From the NCBI GenBank assembly GCA_009617715.1, contig VTFK01000115.1, positions 124,001 through 188,000 of the forward strand: a stretch of DNA of 64,000 nt. Direction: 5' to 3'. A program made the position numbers and the translations under genes. Of the stretch, positions 22,333 to 63,670 are shown piece by piece. Below the pieces are notes generated by a model. It saw only the letters and a list, made by a program, of their open reading frames with translations. It was not told the DNA's origin and made no database searches. Source of the stretch: Plectrocnemia conspersa. Taxonomy: Eukaryota; Arthropoda; Insecta; Trichoptera; Polycentropodidae. The first letter of the stretch is position 1. Every line of letters begins with the position of its first letter.

Positions 22333-24144
22333 TTTTATTTTTATACATTTTATTGACAATGTACATGCAATATCTCATTATTTATTTATTTTTAATGAAT
22401 TTTTTACCAATAATTTTAAATATTTTTGTTAAATATAAAAATAAAAATTGGACTTGTTTAAATTTGCTTTTTATTTTTATTTTATACTGAGATATATTTT
22501 ACAATATAAAGTAACATAAATTGTCTACTAAATGGCAAGGCAAATTATTTTGAAAATTTTATTTTATTCTGCCTTTTTCCCAATTAATTAATAAAATTAT
22601 AACAAGTACAATGCAAAATAGCGAATATTTTCTATAAAAAGGGTTAGCTAAAAATAGTAATTATAAGTAATAATTTTTAAACGCCTTACCGATACTACCC
22701 AGTTGCTAAAAAATTAACTTTCTTGAATAGTCCTCGCAGTTAAAAACAGACGAAAATATTTTCAACCAAATTGAAAAGTGTGGTAAAAATAAGTACAAAA
22801 TGGGTTAAGGTTTAGTAAGAAAAAAATACCAGGTTTGTGAAAATAAAAAAAGGATTCAAAACCTTAGATAGTCCTTTGCATTATTCTTTATTAGTCTTAA
22901 CCGCTATCAGAAACGGAAGCCGAATAACTTTATTTGCTATACAATACGGCAGTTCTACGGCACACCCATAGTAAAGTTTTATTAAGATTTTGTAAGAGCA
23001 ACAAAAAAGAAACGGCCTCGGCTAATACTATATTATCAAATACTGAATAGCTTTTGAAATAGTTCTTAGTGGAGATATTGGATTTTTCAACAGATTTGAT
23101 TTTACAAGGAAAAACAGTGCTATATATAAAACTTACACTGGTAAAGTTATTTCGATGACGACTTGCGTTGATTGAGTCGCAAATCATACGCTGCTTTGTC
23201 TCATGGTCTCAAAAATTTAAAAGTAAATTAAATCTATTCTTAAAAAAAATTGCAGCAAATGTATTTGCTAAACTTGTACAGTACTTGTAGAGTCAACCGA
23301 GATTAGTTGGCGCCCCGGGCAAAAACTATCGTAATTTTAACAATGTAAACAACCGTTAATCATCAAAAAATATTACTGCAGCGGCTCAATCTGTGTCTAA
23401 TTGCCACCCGTCACCATCTCGTCGCCAAACTATTTTTTATCCCCCCCCCCCCCATTGAAAATTTAATTCTAAACCAGAAATTATCGGGTTATCCCTGGAA
23501 GAAAATATAAAAAAACGGTCTCGAATCTATCTTGAAAATATTTATTTATTAAAATATGTCATTTCAGTGAAATTATATACATTTTCACAAGTAAATATAT
23601 TTTTTTAAGAGTGAAAATATGATTTATCTGGTAGGTGCTAATAAAATTATATGATTTCGACTGATTTCAAACGTAGAAATATATACATTTATATACTTTA
23701 TAATCTCATTAAACACAGTGAATTTCTATTTTTCGGTAAGATTATATTTACACTATTGAAGTCCAAATATATTTTCACTAGTATATATACATATGTATAT
23801 ATATTTATATTAGTTGAAATATAATTTAATTAATAGGCGCTAGTGAAATTATACGCTGTTCTAAAATGTCTATGAAACTAATTTCACAGTTTGGAATCGT
23901 CTATTTGCTGTTTAAATCCAAACCTAATCTAATGAAGGTTCTAAAACTAATAATAATTCTAGAAATTTCATTAGAACAAGTTCAAGAAAAAATTAAGCCA
24001 ATTCATCTTTCACCATATTATATATATATATAATATATTACACCATATTTTTAAAATATGATAGGTATTTTTACCGATATTGATATGGACTTTTGATATG
24101 AAAATATTGGTAAGAGTGTATTCAAATCAAATTTTGTTCAATAG

Positions 24145-24310
24145 GAGGGATGAAAAACAATTATCACTTCTCATAAATCAAAAATTCGCGTCAAAAGCAA
24201 TAAAATCGTGTCGACGTCGTTACAGCGAGAACTCGTCGCAATGGGACGGCGACAGCACGATTTTATTGCTTTTGACGTGGATTTTTGACTTCTGAGAAGT
24301 GATAATCTTT
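24145..24310. repeat. Repeat B palindrome (foldback element)
   Basis: Left arm about 24162-24213 (TTATCACTTCTCATAAATCA then GTCAAAAGCAATAAAATCGT) is the reverse complement, with few changes, of the right arm about 24248-24304 (CACGATTTTATTGCTTTTGA then TTCTGAGAAGTGATAA). Single arms of the same family appear at about 10075-10200 and in CRYL1 intron 1. This is the only copy where both arms face each other, suggesting the complete MITE. Confidence 0.7.
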
Positions 24311-24844
24311 TTTACGCTCTCATATTGATCAAAATTTGGCTTAGATTTTTTTCATTCGATTCTCACTTATTGTAAGTCGTAATATTGTTACTTATGACTT
24401 GGATTCTAAGCAGTGAAGTCACTGTGAGGAGGAGCATCCCCCCTCCTTAAATTTGGCGCACGCCTCGTCGCGCGCTCGCCCCGTACTTTGTAAACCATGT
24501 AAACAACTTTTATCATCAATAAAAATACTACTACAGCGGCTCAATCTGTATCTAATTGGCACCCGTTACCATCCCGTCGCCAAACATCTTAACAAAATCA
24601 AAACATTGGCCAACTTTTGCCCCCCCCCCCCCCCCCGCTTGGAAAAATTTGAAATGACATGCTTGTTTGTGCCGACCGTTTTAAAAAATCCCCTGTAGCG
24701 AAAAATAAAATGTAACGTTTTTATTTCACATATTAGATATATTTGTATACCACCGTGAATTATTCAGATGTGCTGAATGAATTTTGATGATGAAAAATTA
24801 GCCAAATAAACAATATTATTATTTTAACTAATGGGGGCCGCATT

Positions 24845-25270
24845 TATAAATACTTATATTTAGATTTCATTATTGCCAAAATTTGGCGGCACTCTGGTAG
24901 CACTGGCGTAACGGTCTTCTATATGTATATAAATAATAAACAACATGTAACTTGAAATTTTAAATAAAACACTACTAAAACGGCTCAATCTGTATTTAAT
25001 TACCATCCGTCATCTCCCGTCGCGAAAGTGGCTTTCATAAATTATGTTGTTGGGGTCTACTTATATTTAAATTTAGATTTCATTATGGGCAAAACTTGGT
25101 GGCACTCTGATAACACTGGCAGTACAGATTCTCTCGACTGGCAAGCTTCGACGCTTGTCGGCCCGTGCCCCGTTCAATTGTATAGTATTCTAGCATGTAA
25201 CTTTAATTCTTAATAAAATACTAATGCAGCGGCTGAATCTGTGTCTAATTGCTACGTTGCCAAAATGTTA
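24845..25270 (+). repeat. Repeat D, two copies in tandem
   Basis: Two related units of about 190-220 bp follow each other (about 24845-25035 and 25050-25270). Each runs from TATATTTAxATTTCATTAT through AAACTTGGTGGCACTCTG-like sequence to GCGGCTxAATCTGT. The copies differ by point changes and small indels. They are non-coding. The head-to-tail arrangement may reflect tandem insertion or unequal exchange. Confidence 0.65.
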
Positions 25271-26225
25271 TAGGTTTTACGGGAGGGGTGTCAGTAGAAC
25301 GGTGACAGTGTGAAACAAATAGGAGTTTGGCTCAATGACAACTTGTGACATAGGGGAGGGGTAAAAATTTACAAAAAACCTATGACAACTCATTTGGCTG
25401 AATATAAATAGATTATATTTTTATCCCATGAAAAACATAATATTTCCCGCTAGAGCTATCAAAAATATTGTCATTGATTTATATCATGGCTCCGTGACAT
25501 TTTCTTACTCACGGAATATTACAAAACAAAATATATGATGTTTTGAAAAAATGACAGCATTTCAGAATCGTAGTAGTAAGTCTTGTTTAATAATATAATT
25601 ATTATAGTACCTCAGAGAAAATTAAAGGGTATATGCTGCTTTCAGCCGCTGTCACGTCAGTGTTACCAGATAAATACATATATAAATAGGCTTCCACGGG
25701 TTAAATATTAGACAAAATTATGAACTTCAATTTTGCACTTTTTGTCTAAAATTGGATAACCTAATTATTAAGATACATTTTTCACAAAATATAATAATTT
25801 TTAAATCGTAAATTTTCAACATTTTTTTCAACACTGATAATACATTCAAAAATATTTTTAATGCGCTGTTGATTTTTATATTGGACACCCCCACTACCGC
25901 TCCAACTCGATGTTGCCGGTGCAGCTTCAGATTTGCCAAATGTATTGCTCCTATAATTGCACAGTCTATTTTACTTAATTATACCTAGAAATATATAACA
26001 TCTGTTCGCATGTATCAAGATAGATTTCTTAATAGGCAATACTAATATTTTATATTCAAGAACGCTGGGCTCTTTTCCTGATTAGTAAGCGTATATATCG
26101 AAACATTTTCCTTTATGATTGAGAGTAAAATAAAAAACTATGACATTATTTACGCAGCTGGTTGTTGTCGTTAATGCGGTAGTATCATGAAAATTGCATT
26201 TATATATAATCGGGCAACTTAAAAT

Positions 26226-26732
26226 TGCGTTGCTTTCGCGTGTAGAGTTGACGAAACGTCAGTCGAGATAACGAGAGTAAACAATAACGGTAGAGCTAGC
26301 AGAGTACGATACTCGTTATTACGTCGCAATCGTACGTCAGTTCGTTTTCTCGCGGGTTATCTGAGGTCAGCCGATTCGGCTGCGTCTTCATGATTTCTTC
26401 GCCGGAAGACCGTCGAGGAGTTTGTACGTCGTCAGCTGTTTCTCTTTGTGACAATACTCTCACGTGTCTTTGTTTTGTTTTTAAACTTTGACACTTACCT
26501 CTATTTTAGACATGTTTTATGAATAATTATTATTTAACGTCTGTTATAGTATTGCGCAATATTGTTAATGCAAATTAATTCTTGTTTCAATTTCAAATTT
26601 GTCTTTTATTAAAAATATTATCTTCAATTGTTATTTAAAATAAATGTAGACATTCATATTTGATTTATTTGCTAATTTCATATATTTTTTATCACCACTG
26701 ATTATATTTGTAATAACAATTTTAGATTAACG
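26226..26732 (+). promoter_or_regulatory. Probable promoter and 5' UTR exon of LYST
   Basis: From about 26226 to 26440 the sequence becomes markedly richer in GC and CG dinucleotides than its surroundings. A GTACGT donor lies at 26424, and a TTTTAG acceptor sits just before the ATG at 26724-26725. This suggests a non-coding first exon ending near 26423 and a 5' UTR intron of about 300 bp. Inferred only; no core promoter motif stands out. Confidence 0.45.
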
Positions 26733-54741
<28,009 letters not shown>

Positions 54742-56482
54742 GATAACGTATAGCTCCCAAAATGTGTGTGTGTATTCAGTATTTTTTTAACTCGTATTAT
54801 AATAAAATATTTTATATTTCAGTGAATTTTTTATTAATCGTTATACATTTAATCTAGAGGCTCGGAAATGAAATGAAATAAAAAAATATATTTAAAATAT
54901 ATATTATCATATATGTCATAATGCTAATATAAATATAACTATTAAAAATATGTTCTTTATAGTTCTGTGACTAAATTTTTGTTATTAATTAATCAACTTA
55001 ATATATTTACCGATTATTAAGAATAAAATAAACGAAGGGCGTTACGATTAACATTTTATATAAATAATAATGCGACACATGAAACACAATAACGAATAAT
55101 TTAAGACGTCGATATAGAGTAAATTATACATTTTATATTATAATAATAATGCACAAATTAATACAAAAATAAAATAATCTGTTAAAAGTGAAATACTGAT
55201 CGATCGATGGACGATTATAATTACTTTGTAAGGAATGTATCGTAAAATACTCATATCGTCGTATAGATAGAAGCGACAGACGATACCTTAACGTGAATAA
55301 ATGCATTTAAAAATATATGTAAAATAAAACAATACATAAGAGGATTAAGCAAAATAAATAACAATTTTAATATATAGCAGAATCGGTCGATCGAACGATA
55401 TATATTGTTACAGTAAAAAATACTGTATCAAATTTTCACTACTCCTGAATGTAAATTCAGTCGAATAAAATCATCGAGGACGGGAAATATTTTGCATCTA
55501 AAAATTACAATTCCGATGCAAAAAAGTCAATATCAAATAGACAAACACGCGACATAAATAAACTTACACGCAAAAATAATTTATAATAATTCACTTCGAT
55601 AATAAATACGATACGTTTATTTTTATTACAAATATGTGTGCTGCGTAAAGTACTTTTTATATTAGTTTAGTTAAAAAAACTGACTTGTGCCGATCGTTAA
55701 ACATTAAGTATGATTAAATGTTTATTGAGCATCGCAAAATACAGTTCGCCTTCGAAACTAATGCAAAAATTGGAATGGAATACGCGACGATGAAGTATGG
55801 AATGAATTGTGGAAATTTAACAACGTAAGAAACAATTTTGAAGTCTTATTAGTACTTTTAAAAAATAAGTATGACATCGTCAGTCTTCGATCGGTTAATT
55901 TTAGATATGCCCCGAAATAACCGCGTCACAAAAATAATTACAAATACGCAATAAATACTAAATCATTTTATCTTCAACGTAAGATATTATCCTATTATTT
56001 TTATCCTATATATTAATTAATATATGTATGTATATATAAATAATAAGTTTGAACTATAATTATTAAAATAATAACTTAAGATCACCGAATATTACTTAAA
56101 ATTAATAAAACGTGTCCCTGAAACGGTAAGATTCCCAAAAAAATATTACATCACCAAGACGCTGAAAATTATTTGTACTACGCATAATTTTAAACAGAAT
56201 TTTAGGAACATTATTGTCGTAACGTTAATAGTGGAAATAGAAACAGTAAATTATAGAAAATTCTTATATGAAATTGATCACAATTTAAATATTCGAGAAC
56301 GGAGTCTCGAATAACGCCGCTTCCGTACGTATAGTTACAAATATAGAGCGATAGAAAAATGAAATACTGTAAATAAGTATCAAATATCTTATACAAAGTT
56401 AATTATGTTAAATTTCAATTGCGATATCGACAGTTTACTTTGCACCTCTGTCTCCCCGGTTATCTTTCTAAATATAGATATG
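54742..56482. other. Convergent 3' UTR region of LYST and Scribble
   Basis: About 1.7 kb of AT-rich sequence without coding potential between two convergent stop codons. AATAAA-type signals occur shortly after the LYST stop (about 54801) and many times on the opposite strand, so the Scribble 3' UTR could be over 1 kb. Possible overlap of the two transcripts cannot be judged. Confidence 0.5.
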
Positions 56483-59400
56483 TTATTTTTGATCAGTTTT
56501 GACATTTTTATTTTCTTTCGACCGATCTAAATCGTCCTCGTTATCTTCTTCTTCCTCTTCCGACGAAGTCGAAGTCGAAGTGTCGTCGGACGATTCATCG
56601 TCGTCTTCGTTGTCGTCGCTGTTTTCACTCGAACTTGAGTTTGAATTATTTTTAACGGAATCCAATAAAGTTTTCGTAGCACTGGCTTTGATGTTCAACG
56701 CTGGACCGACCGATATGGACGTGACCCGACCCGACAGTCCATCCAAGAGCGGATTCACCACTTGGACGATGTCAGGGTTGACGCCGTCGTGCTGAAGGCT
56801 GTCGGCTTGAAGACCGTCGATGCTGTTGGGCGGTTCCTCGCTCATCGGACTCGTCGTGAGTTCCAACGATATAATTTTTTCTTGCGTCGTTTCGACCTGT
56901 TTGCGAATAAGCGATAAAAATAACGGTAAATAAATAACGCGCCGGAATACCGGACGACGTTCTAAAACCAAACCAACCCGTGTATTAAAAACGATCATTA
57001 CATGCATTCGTGCAAACACACTTTTTAAATATTCATAACTGTTAATGACACGCTCTTCGTGCGACATGAACTATTAAAACATTGGTACATATTAATTTTT
57101 AAATGTAGTGACGATTAGTGATAACATGAAAATAACGGCTCGAATAATAAGTCATCAGTGCTGCCGATTAATAAGTGCCTAGCATTTTCATTGAGGAAAT
57201 TACAGTTAATTAGTTAGATTTATACAATTTCAATTAATAATGATTTTTTAAATATACAGATATATTATATTCTTAAACAATTTACAATCTTGAATTCAGT
57301 CTCAATTCAAAAACAAATTATTCGTAGTACTTATTTATTATTGTGATCATATAAATTTATTTTTTGTTTTTTATATGGTTATTCATATTTTTGGCTCAAA
57401 TATAGTTGTGTAAACAATTATTTAGGATAACGCCAACTAAAAGGCTCTTACTAAATATTCAAACTCAAATCATAAAAACTGCGCTTTCCTCACTTTTATA
57501 ATATTAAATATCTAATGCTATCTCGGTTTAACGGACACGAGAGAAAAATCAGATAGATATCTCCCTTAGAGATGACTTAGTACTCGACCTATTATTATAT
57601 TAAAAAATGTGTATGTGTTGCGTAATGATTTTTTATATGACTCAAACGATCAGTTAAAAAATCATTACACATTTGCCATTCTTCAAACAGTCCATGCAAA
57701 ATTCGCGTTAAAAAAAACTAAATATTCATAGTAAACTTTAAAATAATAATTGATCCATAACATATAAATAAATTTTGACATTTATTTGGAATTAAAAAAA
57801 TAACTATGCTCAAAAATAATTACAAAAATATACCCAAAGCCATAAAAAAACGGTAGATTTTGTATATAGTATTATCAGTTCATTGCTAAATCCGTACCTC
57901 TTTCTCAATAATTTTTTCTATATACTCGACCGTTCGAACTTTGGTCTCGCCCGTAACGGGACATAAGTATTCCTCCGTTTTCGACGTTATCTTCTCGTCC
58001 AACAGTTTCTCTTTCTCCTTGATGGCCAAAATGGGCCCGGGCTTGGTGCGTATAGCGATACGGGGTAGTTTCCATAACTATAAATATATAACCGCTTCGT
58101 CACCGCCAGAAACACAGAGAGAACAAATTCAAAATAGCCCTATCTATATTTTTCGAAAGCTTTTCGGGAATAATTAAATAAATTTACACAATCAGGTTAA
58201 CGGCAAAACAAGGTCGGGTTAGAACATTTAATAACGTAAGCGCATACAATATTAGCAAGGTTATGAGTCGACGATGCGTTTGTTTTAGATGATTTCCATA
58301 ACATTCCAAATACCATAACCAATGAACGAGCACATTTTTGTTTTGTTAAATTACTTATGTAGGTTCGATGAAAAATAATGAACTCGATTAAAAATTGTAA
58401 TTATCTCGAAGCTATTTCAAATATTGTTTCTGTACTTTACCTCCGTTTGAAGGGGACAAGCTTCGGCCAACACCGGCTGTTTACCGATCACGTCCTCCAT
58501 ATTTTGTTGAAAAGCCATCTGAGACCGTATCGCCTCCTTTGATTGGGAAATCGATCGATGAAGTTATTATTTTTATGTGCGATATAATCGAATAACATAC
58601 CTGTTCTAGACTGCGCAATCTGGCCTGTCTCCAAGCGGCCCTACGCTGAGCTCTTTCTTTCACGCTTTCCGCATCCGACATATTATTTTGTTCTTGACGT
58701 TTGCGTTCAGATTTGGCAGACGGGGACAAAATTTTTGTACCGTTGTTCATTCTGTAATTAAATTAAACAAAAATTATTTTATTTTTAAAACGAAATAACA
58801 AATTTCTATTATATATAAATATTTGTGTAAATAATTATAGAATTAAACTTTATTATGCGTATCGATAAAACATTGTAACCTGACAGTTTAACCTAATGCG
58901 TCACAATAGTCAAAAGCAGAAAACATATAATATAATAAACTGAATTAACTCCACAGACAAGAACATAGGACACGACTCGGAACTATAACCGCCCTTTTAC
59001 ATTTGAAATTTGGAAGAGTTGTCAATAGGGTTCTCAATCGTACTATCTATCGAAATTAAATTTGAAAAAAATCTTAGTATGAAACTGTATACTTGAGCAA
59101 CACGGTCGTTTTTTCTCTGAATATACTGAAGTGTCTAGTGCCGTTCTTAAATACATGGTCTATATGCGCCTTTATTTTGTTTTGGAATGCAAGACAATGA
59201 GACGCTTCTTAATAAAAAAAATGCTTTTACGCCTTCAAAAAACATTTGTGAATAAAATGATTATCAGCAATATCTACTATGACCGAAATTCACAGAATCC
59301 GTTCGTTGAACGAAACAAAACGTTGGATAGACCCACCTATATTATCGTTTAACGCTTATCTCAAAATTCGTCGTAAATTTTTGTGAAATTCGTGTTACAT

Positions 59401-62400
59401 TTTTATATTTGTTGTTTCAAGACGCAATAATTTTATTTCGATAGCGGTTAATTTATTTATAGTTATTTAATTTATATTCAAATCTGACATCCCTGATCAA
59501 AAAAAGTATGCATAATAATAAATTAAGCATTTTCCTTTTGTCATTCTCACTGATCAGTGATTCGCACAGCACTGCGTTATGCATATTTAATAAAATTAAA
59601 AAAGTTTAATGATTATAAAAGTAATTAATGATTAATTAAAATTATCATTTTTTTAATTCAATAATATTTTACAGGCAATTAATTTTCTCTAATTGTTTAA
59701 ATAAATTAATATCGCTAAAACCGAGACTAGTTTTACCCCAGCGCTCCCATAATAAAAGCACTGGGAAACAATAATGGCTAGTATCCGTATTCCTTAATTA
59801 ATGATTAAACTTTGCGATGGCTTTGCTATGTTTTATAAAATTCGTGATATCTATAATAGATATACAATTCTGAAGCTCACGTTAAAACTTGAAGCCTCTT
59901 CAAATCTTCGCTTCCGTTTTTTTTAATAAATCATATCTCGAGTATGATGATAATTTGAACCTTAGTTCTATCTCGAAAATATATTTTTTTAAACATGTCA
60001 TTTCAGTGAAATCGTATCGAAATAAATTTTCACCGGTAGGTATATATTTTTACCAGTGAAAATATTAAATCATCTCTCAAGTATGATGATAATTTGAAAC
60101 TTACTTTTGTTTAAAAAATGCTACTTGAATTATAAAAATAGTACGCATAAAAAGAGACCCGAGTGTATTCATACTTGACGGACTGATATCTATTGGTCAA
60201 CGGAAAATAACTATATGAAACCTTCAGAAAATCCGAAATTTAATCACTAATTTTTTCACAAATAAATCGCGATTGACTTTATCCAACGCCTTTTCAAAAT
60301 CTGCACATATGACGTCCACTTGAACACCAGTCAGATGACTGAAACAATGTTAGATAAATTAAAATTAAATTTTTTTGAACACGGTATCGATATCTCCTCG
60401 ATTTCTTGAAAAAAATTCCGGAGATGGTTTTTAAACAAAATTTTCCATGACTACTTTTTTTTGCTCTGAGATAATTTTTGAACATATATTTCCATGGGGA
60501 TCTTTTTTTATCTCTCTCAGGAATAAATTCACAAATGACCTTTATTTTTTTAGAACCATGAGCGTCGAATACGATTCTTTTAAATTCAAAGTACAATTTT
60601 GATTAATCGATGGCTTTATGTTTCAAAACATTATTATTTGTATAAATTATTAACTGGGACAATTTAAATGAGCAATATATAAAATAATTGTTCAATAAAA
60701 CAAATTGTTTGTGCATTACTGTTGGACAGATTAGGTGCAAGCGAGCGAATATTGGTCAGAAGAGCGAACGCCATATGAATGACTGCAACAAATCCTTTTC
60801 CGAAAAAATATTTGAAGATTTCCCTTATATTAATGGACAAACAATTATTTTTATGGATCAAAATATTTATTTAAATGCACATATTTCTCAAAATAATTCC
60901 ATGTTTGTAACTTGTAGGAGTGCAAGTTTCTATAAATCATACAATAATACATATTTGAGTCGTAAATGACATATATAATAGTAAAATTAGAACGAAGGAA
61001 CTCACTTTAATATTTCAATTTCAGTTCCGGAATCGTAGTCTTCATTTTTATGTTCCTCGTGAAACATCAACTCTTCGCGAGATATTGCCGCCATCTTACG
61101 CTCTTCGTCTTGCTTCATGTGTTCTATTTCATCAGGTGAAAGAAAACTGAAGACTTTCTCTGCAAATAACAATTCGTTTAATGTTGATTTTTTCACCGTA
61201 TCTACAAAATCTCGATAGTTTACCAGATTTCGGCGACGGCTTATGAGACTCCTCCATTGCGTGTTCGAAAAACTTCTTTTTTTTTGTCGCTTACCGAGGC
61301 CTTGACAAAATTCGGTTTAATCGGTGGAGACACCTATAAAACATGGTTATCAATGAACGTTTCAAAGCTCGAGCGATACGAATAACGTTAAGCTAAATTC
61401 AAGAGATGCATTCGTTCGTAATATTTTTATTTGGTTATTAATTTTAACTACGCGTTAGAAAAGTAACAAACATACATGCTAGCAATTTTAGAACGAATCG
61501 ATTCGACTACGCTAATTTACCACCACCGTATAGGATTAAAACGGACTCGTATTAAATTTACATCGTTAGGAATACGAGTCCGTTTACAGTTTAACATAGG
61601 CTATAATAAATCAAGACATACCTTGCCGATAGTGAAATTACTCCCCTTATCGGCAGCAGGATAGAGCATGCTGTCAAACTTTTCAATTTTACCAAAAGGA
61701 GTGGATTTGTACAAGGATGCTTCTGGATTGGGATCTAATTCTTGAGTATATACGGTGTATCTGTACGGTTTCGGAACGGCGTACTTGTAAACCGAGCCGT
61801 CCATACTGAGCGGTCTGATATTTTTGACGTTGTCATAGTCGTAACAGTCCATGGACTTGGACGGCGGTAAGGTTTTACTCGCGACGAACGGATTGTATTC
61901 GCCGGAAACGGCGGAAGAAGGAAACGACGCCGATTGAGACATATGAGGGGAATCGTCACTTCGAATCGGCAAATCGGGATGTAAGCTACACGGCACGTTC
62001 GGAACGTGACTGACGGTCGGTAGACTGGAAAAATGGACTTGAATGAGCTCCGGGCTTTCGGCCGCTCGTTGGATTAAATTATTACAACTGTCTTTGGAAA
62101 ATTTAGGAACGTAATCCGATTCAACGAGCTCGTCGAAATCGCTCGGTGCAACGCGTGCCAGATTTTTCGGGAACGTGTCGAAATTTACGAAAGGTATTTC
62201 TTCTTCGTAATCTATCGGAGGAATAGGCGGCAACGGAACGGTCTGAATGTCGATAGGTTCAGATTTGAAGGTAGGCGGCGGCGGTATAATGTAATCTTCG
62301 ATAGTAAACACGTCGTTCTTCAAATCTACATAGGAATCGTTAGTATTAGAGCATGCGGTGTTAGTGGGGTTAGTCGACGGAGTGATGATCGATTTTAATA

Positions 62401-62690
62401 TAGAGTTGGGCTGTACAGTCGGTTGTATAATATGCATAGTGTTAATTGGCGTTTCTTCAAAACTAACCCTTTTAACGTTTGGCTTTTGGGAACCGGAGGG
62501 GGATTTTACAAATTTTCGCTTCGTTAACGGAAGTGTCTTCTCCGTCGACACACGTTCCGTAATTAGGCGTTGTTACGGGATCGGTAGGTTTTGCGGGTTT
62601 AGAGTGTACGGCCGGTTTGGCTTTGGGTAGGGTGGATACTGCGGCAGAAGTTGTAAGCGGAGACTGCGATACTGAACCCACAGCAGATAA
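56483..62690 (-). CDS. scrib: Scribble, C-terminal part (gene continues beyond the right edge)
   Basis: Cortical polarity scaffold (LRR plus PDZ) of epithelial septate junctions and neurons (family knowledge). Only the region after the PDZ domains is here. Exons (minus): 62690-61622, 61333-61224, 61159-61006, 58751-58601, 58536-58441, 58077-57898, 56896-56483, about 723 aa. Landmarks: KRVSFEE; KKFFEHAMEESHKPSPKS then EKVFSFLSPDEIEHMKQDEE; RRAAWRQARLRSLEQ joined to EAIRSQMAFQQNMED, matching the Scribble WRxARxKSLEQDALRAQMV stretch; VEYIEKIIEKEVETTQEKII; and a Ser/Glu/Asp-rich tail ending NVKTDQK, with no PDZ-ligand motif. Two frame breaks: one extra base within the A9 run (plus-strand T run 61277-61285), and one somewhere in 62475-62572, possibly the G5 run at 62498-62502. 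Removing one base at each makes all exon phases agree. Confidence 0.82.
58752..61005. other. Scribble intron with repeats
   Basis: A 2.25-kb intron. A repeat-C fragment is present at about 59985-60065 (TCATTTCAGTGAAATCGTAT ... TTACCAGTGAAAATATTAAA). Open frames at 59131-59352 (+), 60294-60596 (-) and 60688-60969 (+) have no recognisable family. The last has a mixed composition that could be a transposon remnant. Confidence 0.4.
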
Positions 62691-63592
62691 CTGTTTAATA
62701 AGACGAGAAAATACACCAAAATAAGAGATAGTAAAAATTAATATTAATATAGTAACATAATATACCCTTACTTTTTTACTTAGATATACAATATAATAAT
62801 ACGTATGAATATGATTTTGAATTAACTCATTTTGTGCATGTGTAACTTTTATTTAAACGCGTTTTTATTAAACGATATCGTATGAGATGATACGAGTGAT
62901 TTCCAAAGCTTCGAATAGATATGAATGATATTAAAAGAGTGCATTATATGAATAATGTAGCAAATATGACGAGACACTTTTATGAAATCGAACAATTTGG
63001 CAAAGAACATAATAATCAGCGGTGTATTTCTATACGTTAACTTTGCCATGCTTAAGACGTTAAAAAATCAATCTTTTCACAGAGAACAAAAAAGTATAAA
63101 AAGCAAAATAAAGAGGCAATTCGAAGGAAACCATTATACGTTTAATATAATTTTAATATTGATCAACTTATACATCAAATTTTAAATAACAGCGAAAATC
63201 TGTATATAAATACGTTAATTTAATGACAAACATATACGAAACAAAATTGTACACAATATTACAAAGGACGAATTCTATATATATAATATATACAGAAGGG
63301 GCACATTGAGATTATGACGATGTTCTTATTATAAGTGCTATTTTATGTTTAACATTTACGGATTCAACGACGTTAATATTTCATTCACTGATACCTCCTT
63401 CGTATGAAATAAATAGAAATTAATAATAAACGAAACCGATCAAATAAATAAAGTAAAAAGTGATCCGGCAAAATAAAGTCATACTAAAGGAAGCGTTTAT
63501 AAAAATATTGGTCCCGCAACAAACACTCGACTAAAAATTCCACTGTTGCTGTCGTTATAAATATAAAAGATCGAAATGATTCTTTACTCTAT

Positions 63593-63670
<78 letters not shown>

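Larger units (their letters stand above)
22333..26225. other. Intergenic region, repeat-rich
   Basis: About 3.9 kb with no intact gene. A repeat-C copy spans about 23520-23880. Repeat D copies lie at about 23360-23430, 24500-24600, 24845-25035 and 25050-25270. A repeat-B palindrome is at about 24145-24310, and C-tracts of repeat A occur at about 23440-23455 and 24618-24637. A minus-strand frame (23187-22930) has no recognisable motif. Confidence 0.5.

Noticed and set aside
22930..23187. 85-aa minus-strand open frame
   Set aside because: No recognisable domain, no clear promoter or splice partners, in repeat-rich intergenic sequence.
60688..60969. 93-aa plus-strand open frame in a Scribble intron
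   Set aside because: Mixed composition makes it tempting, but no motif, start context or homolog can be named.
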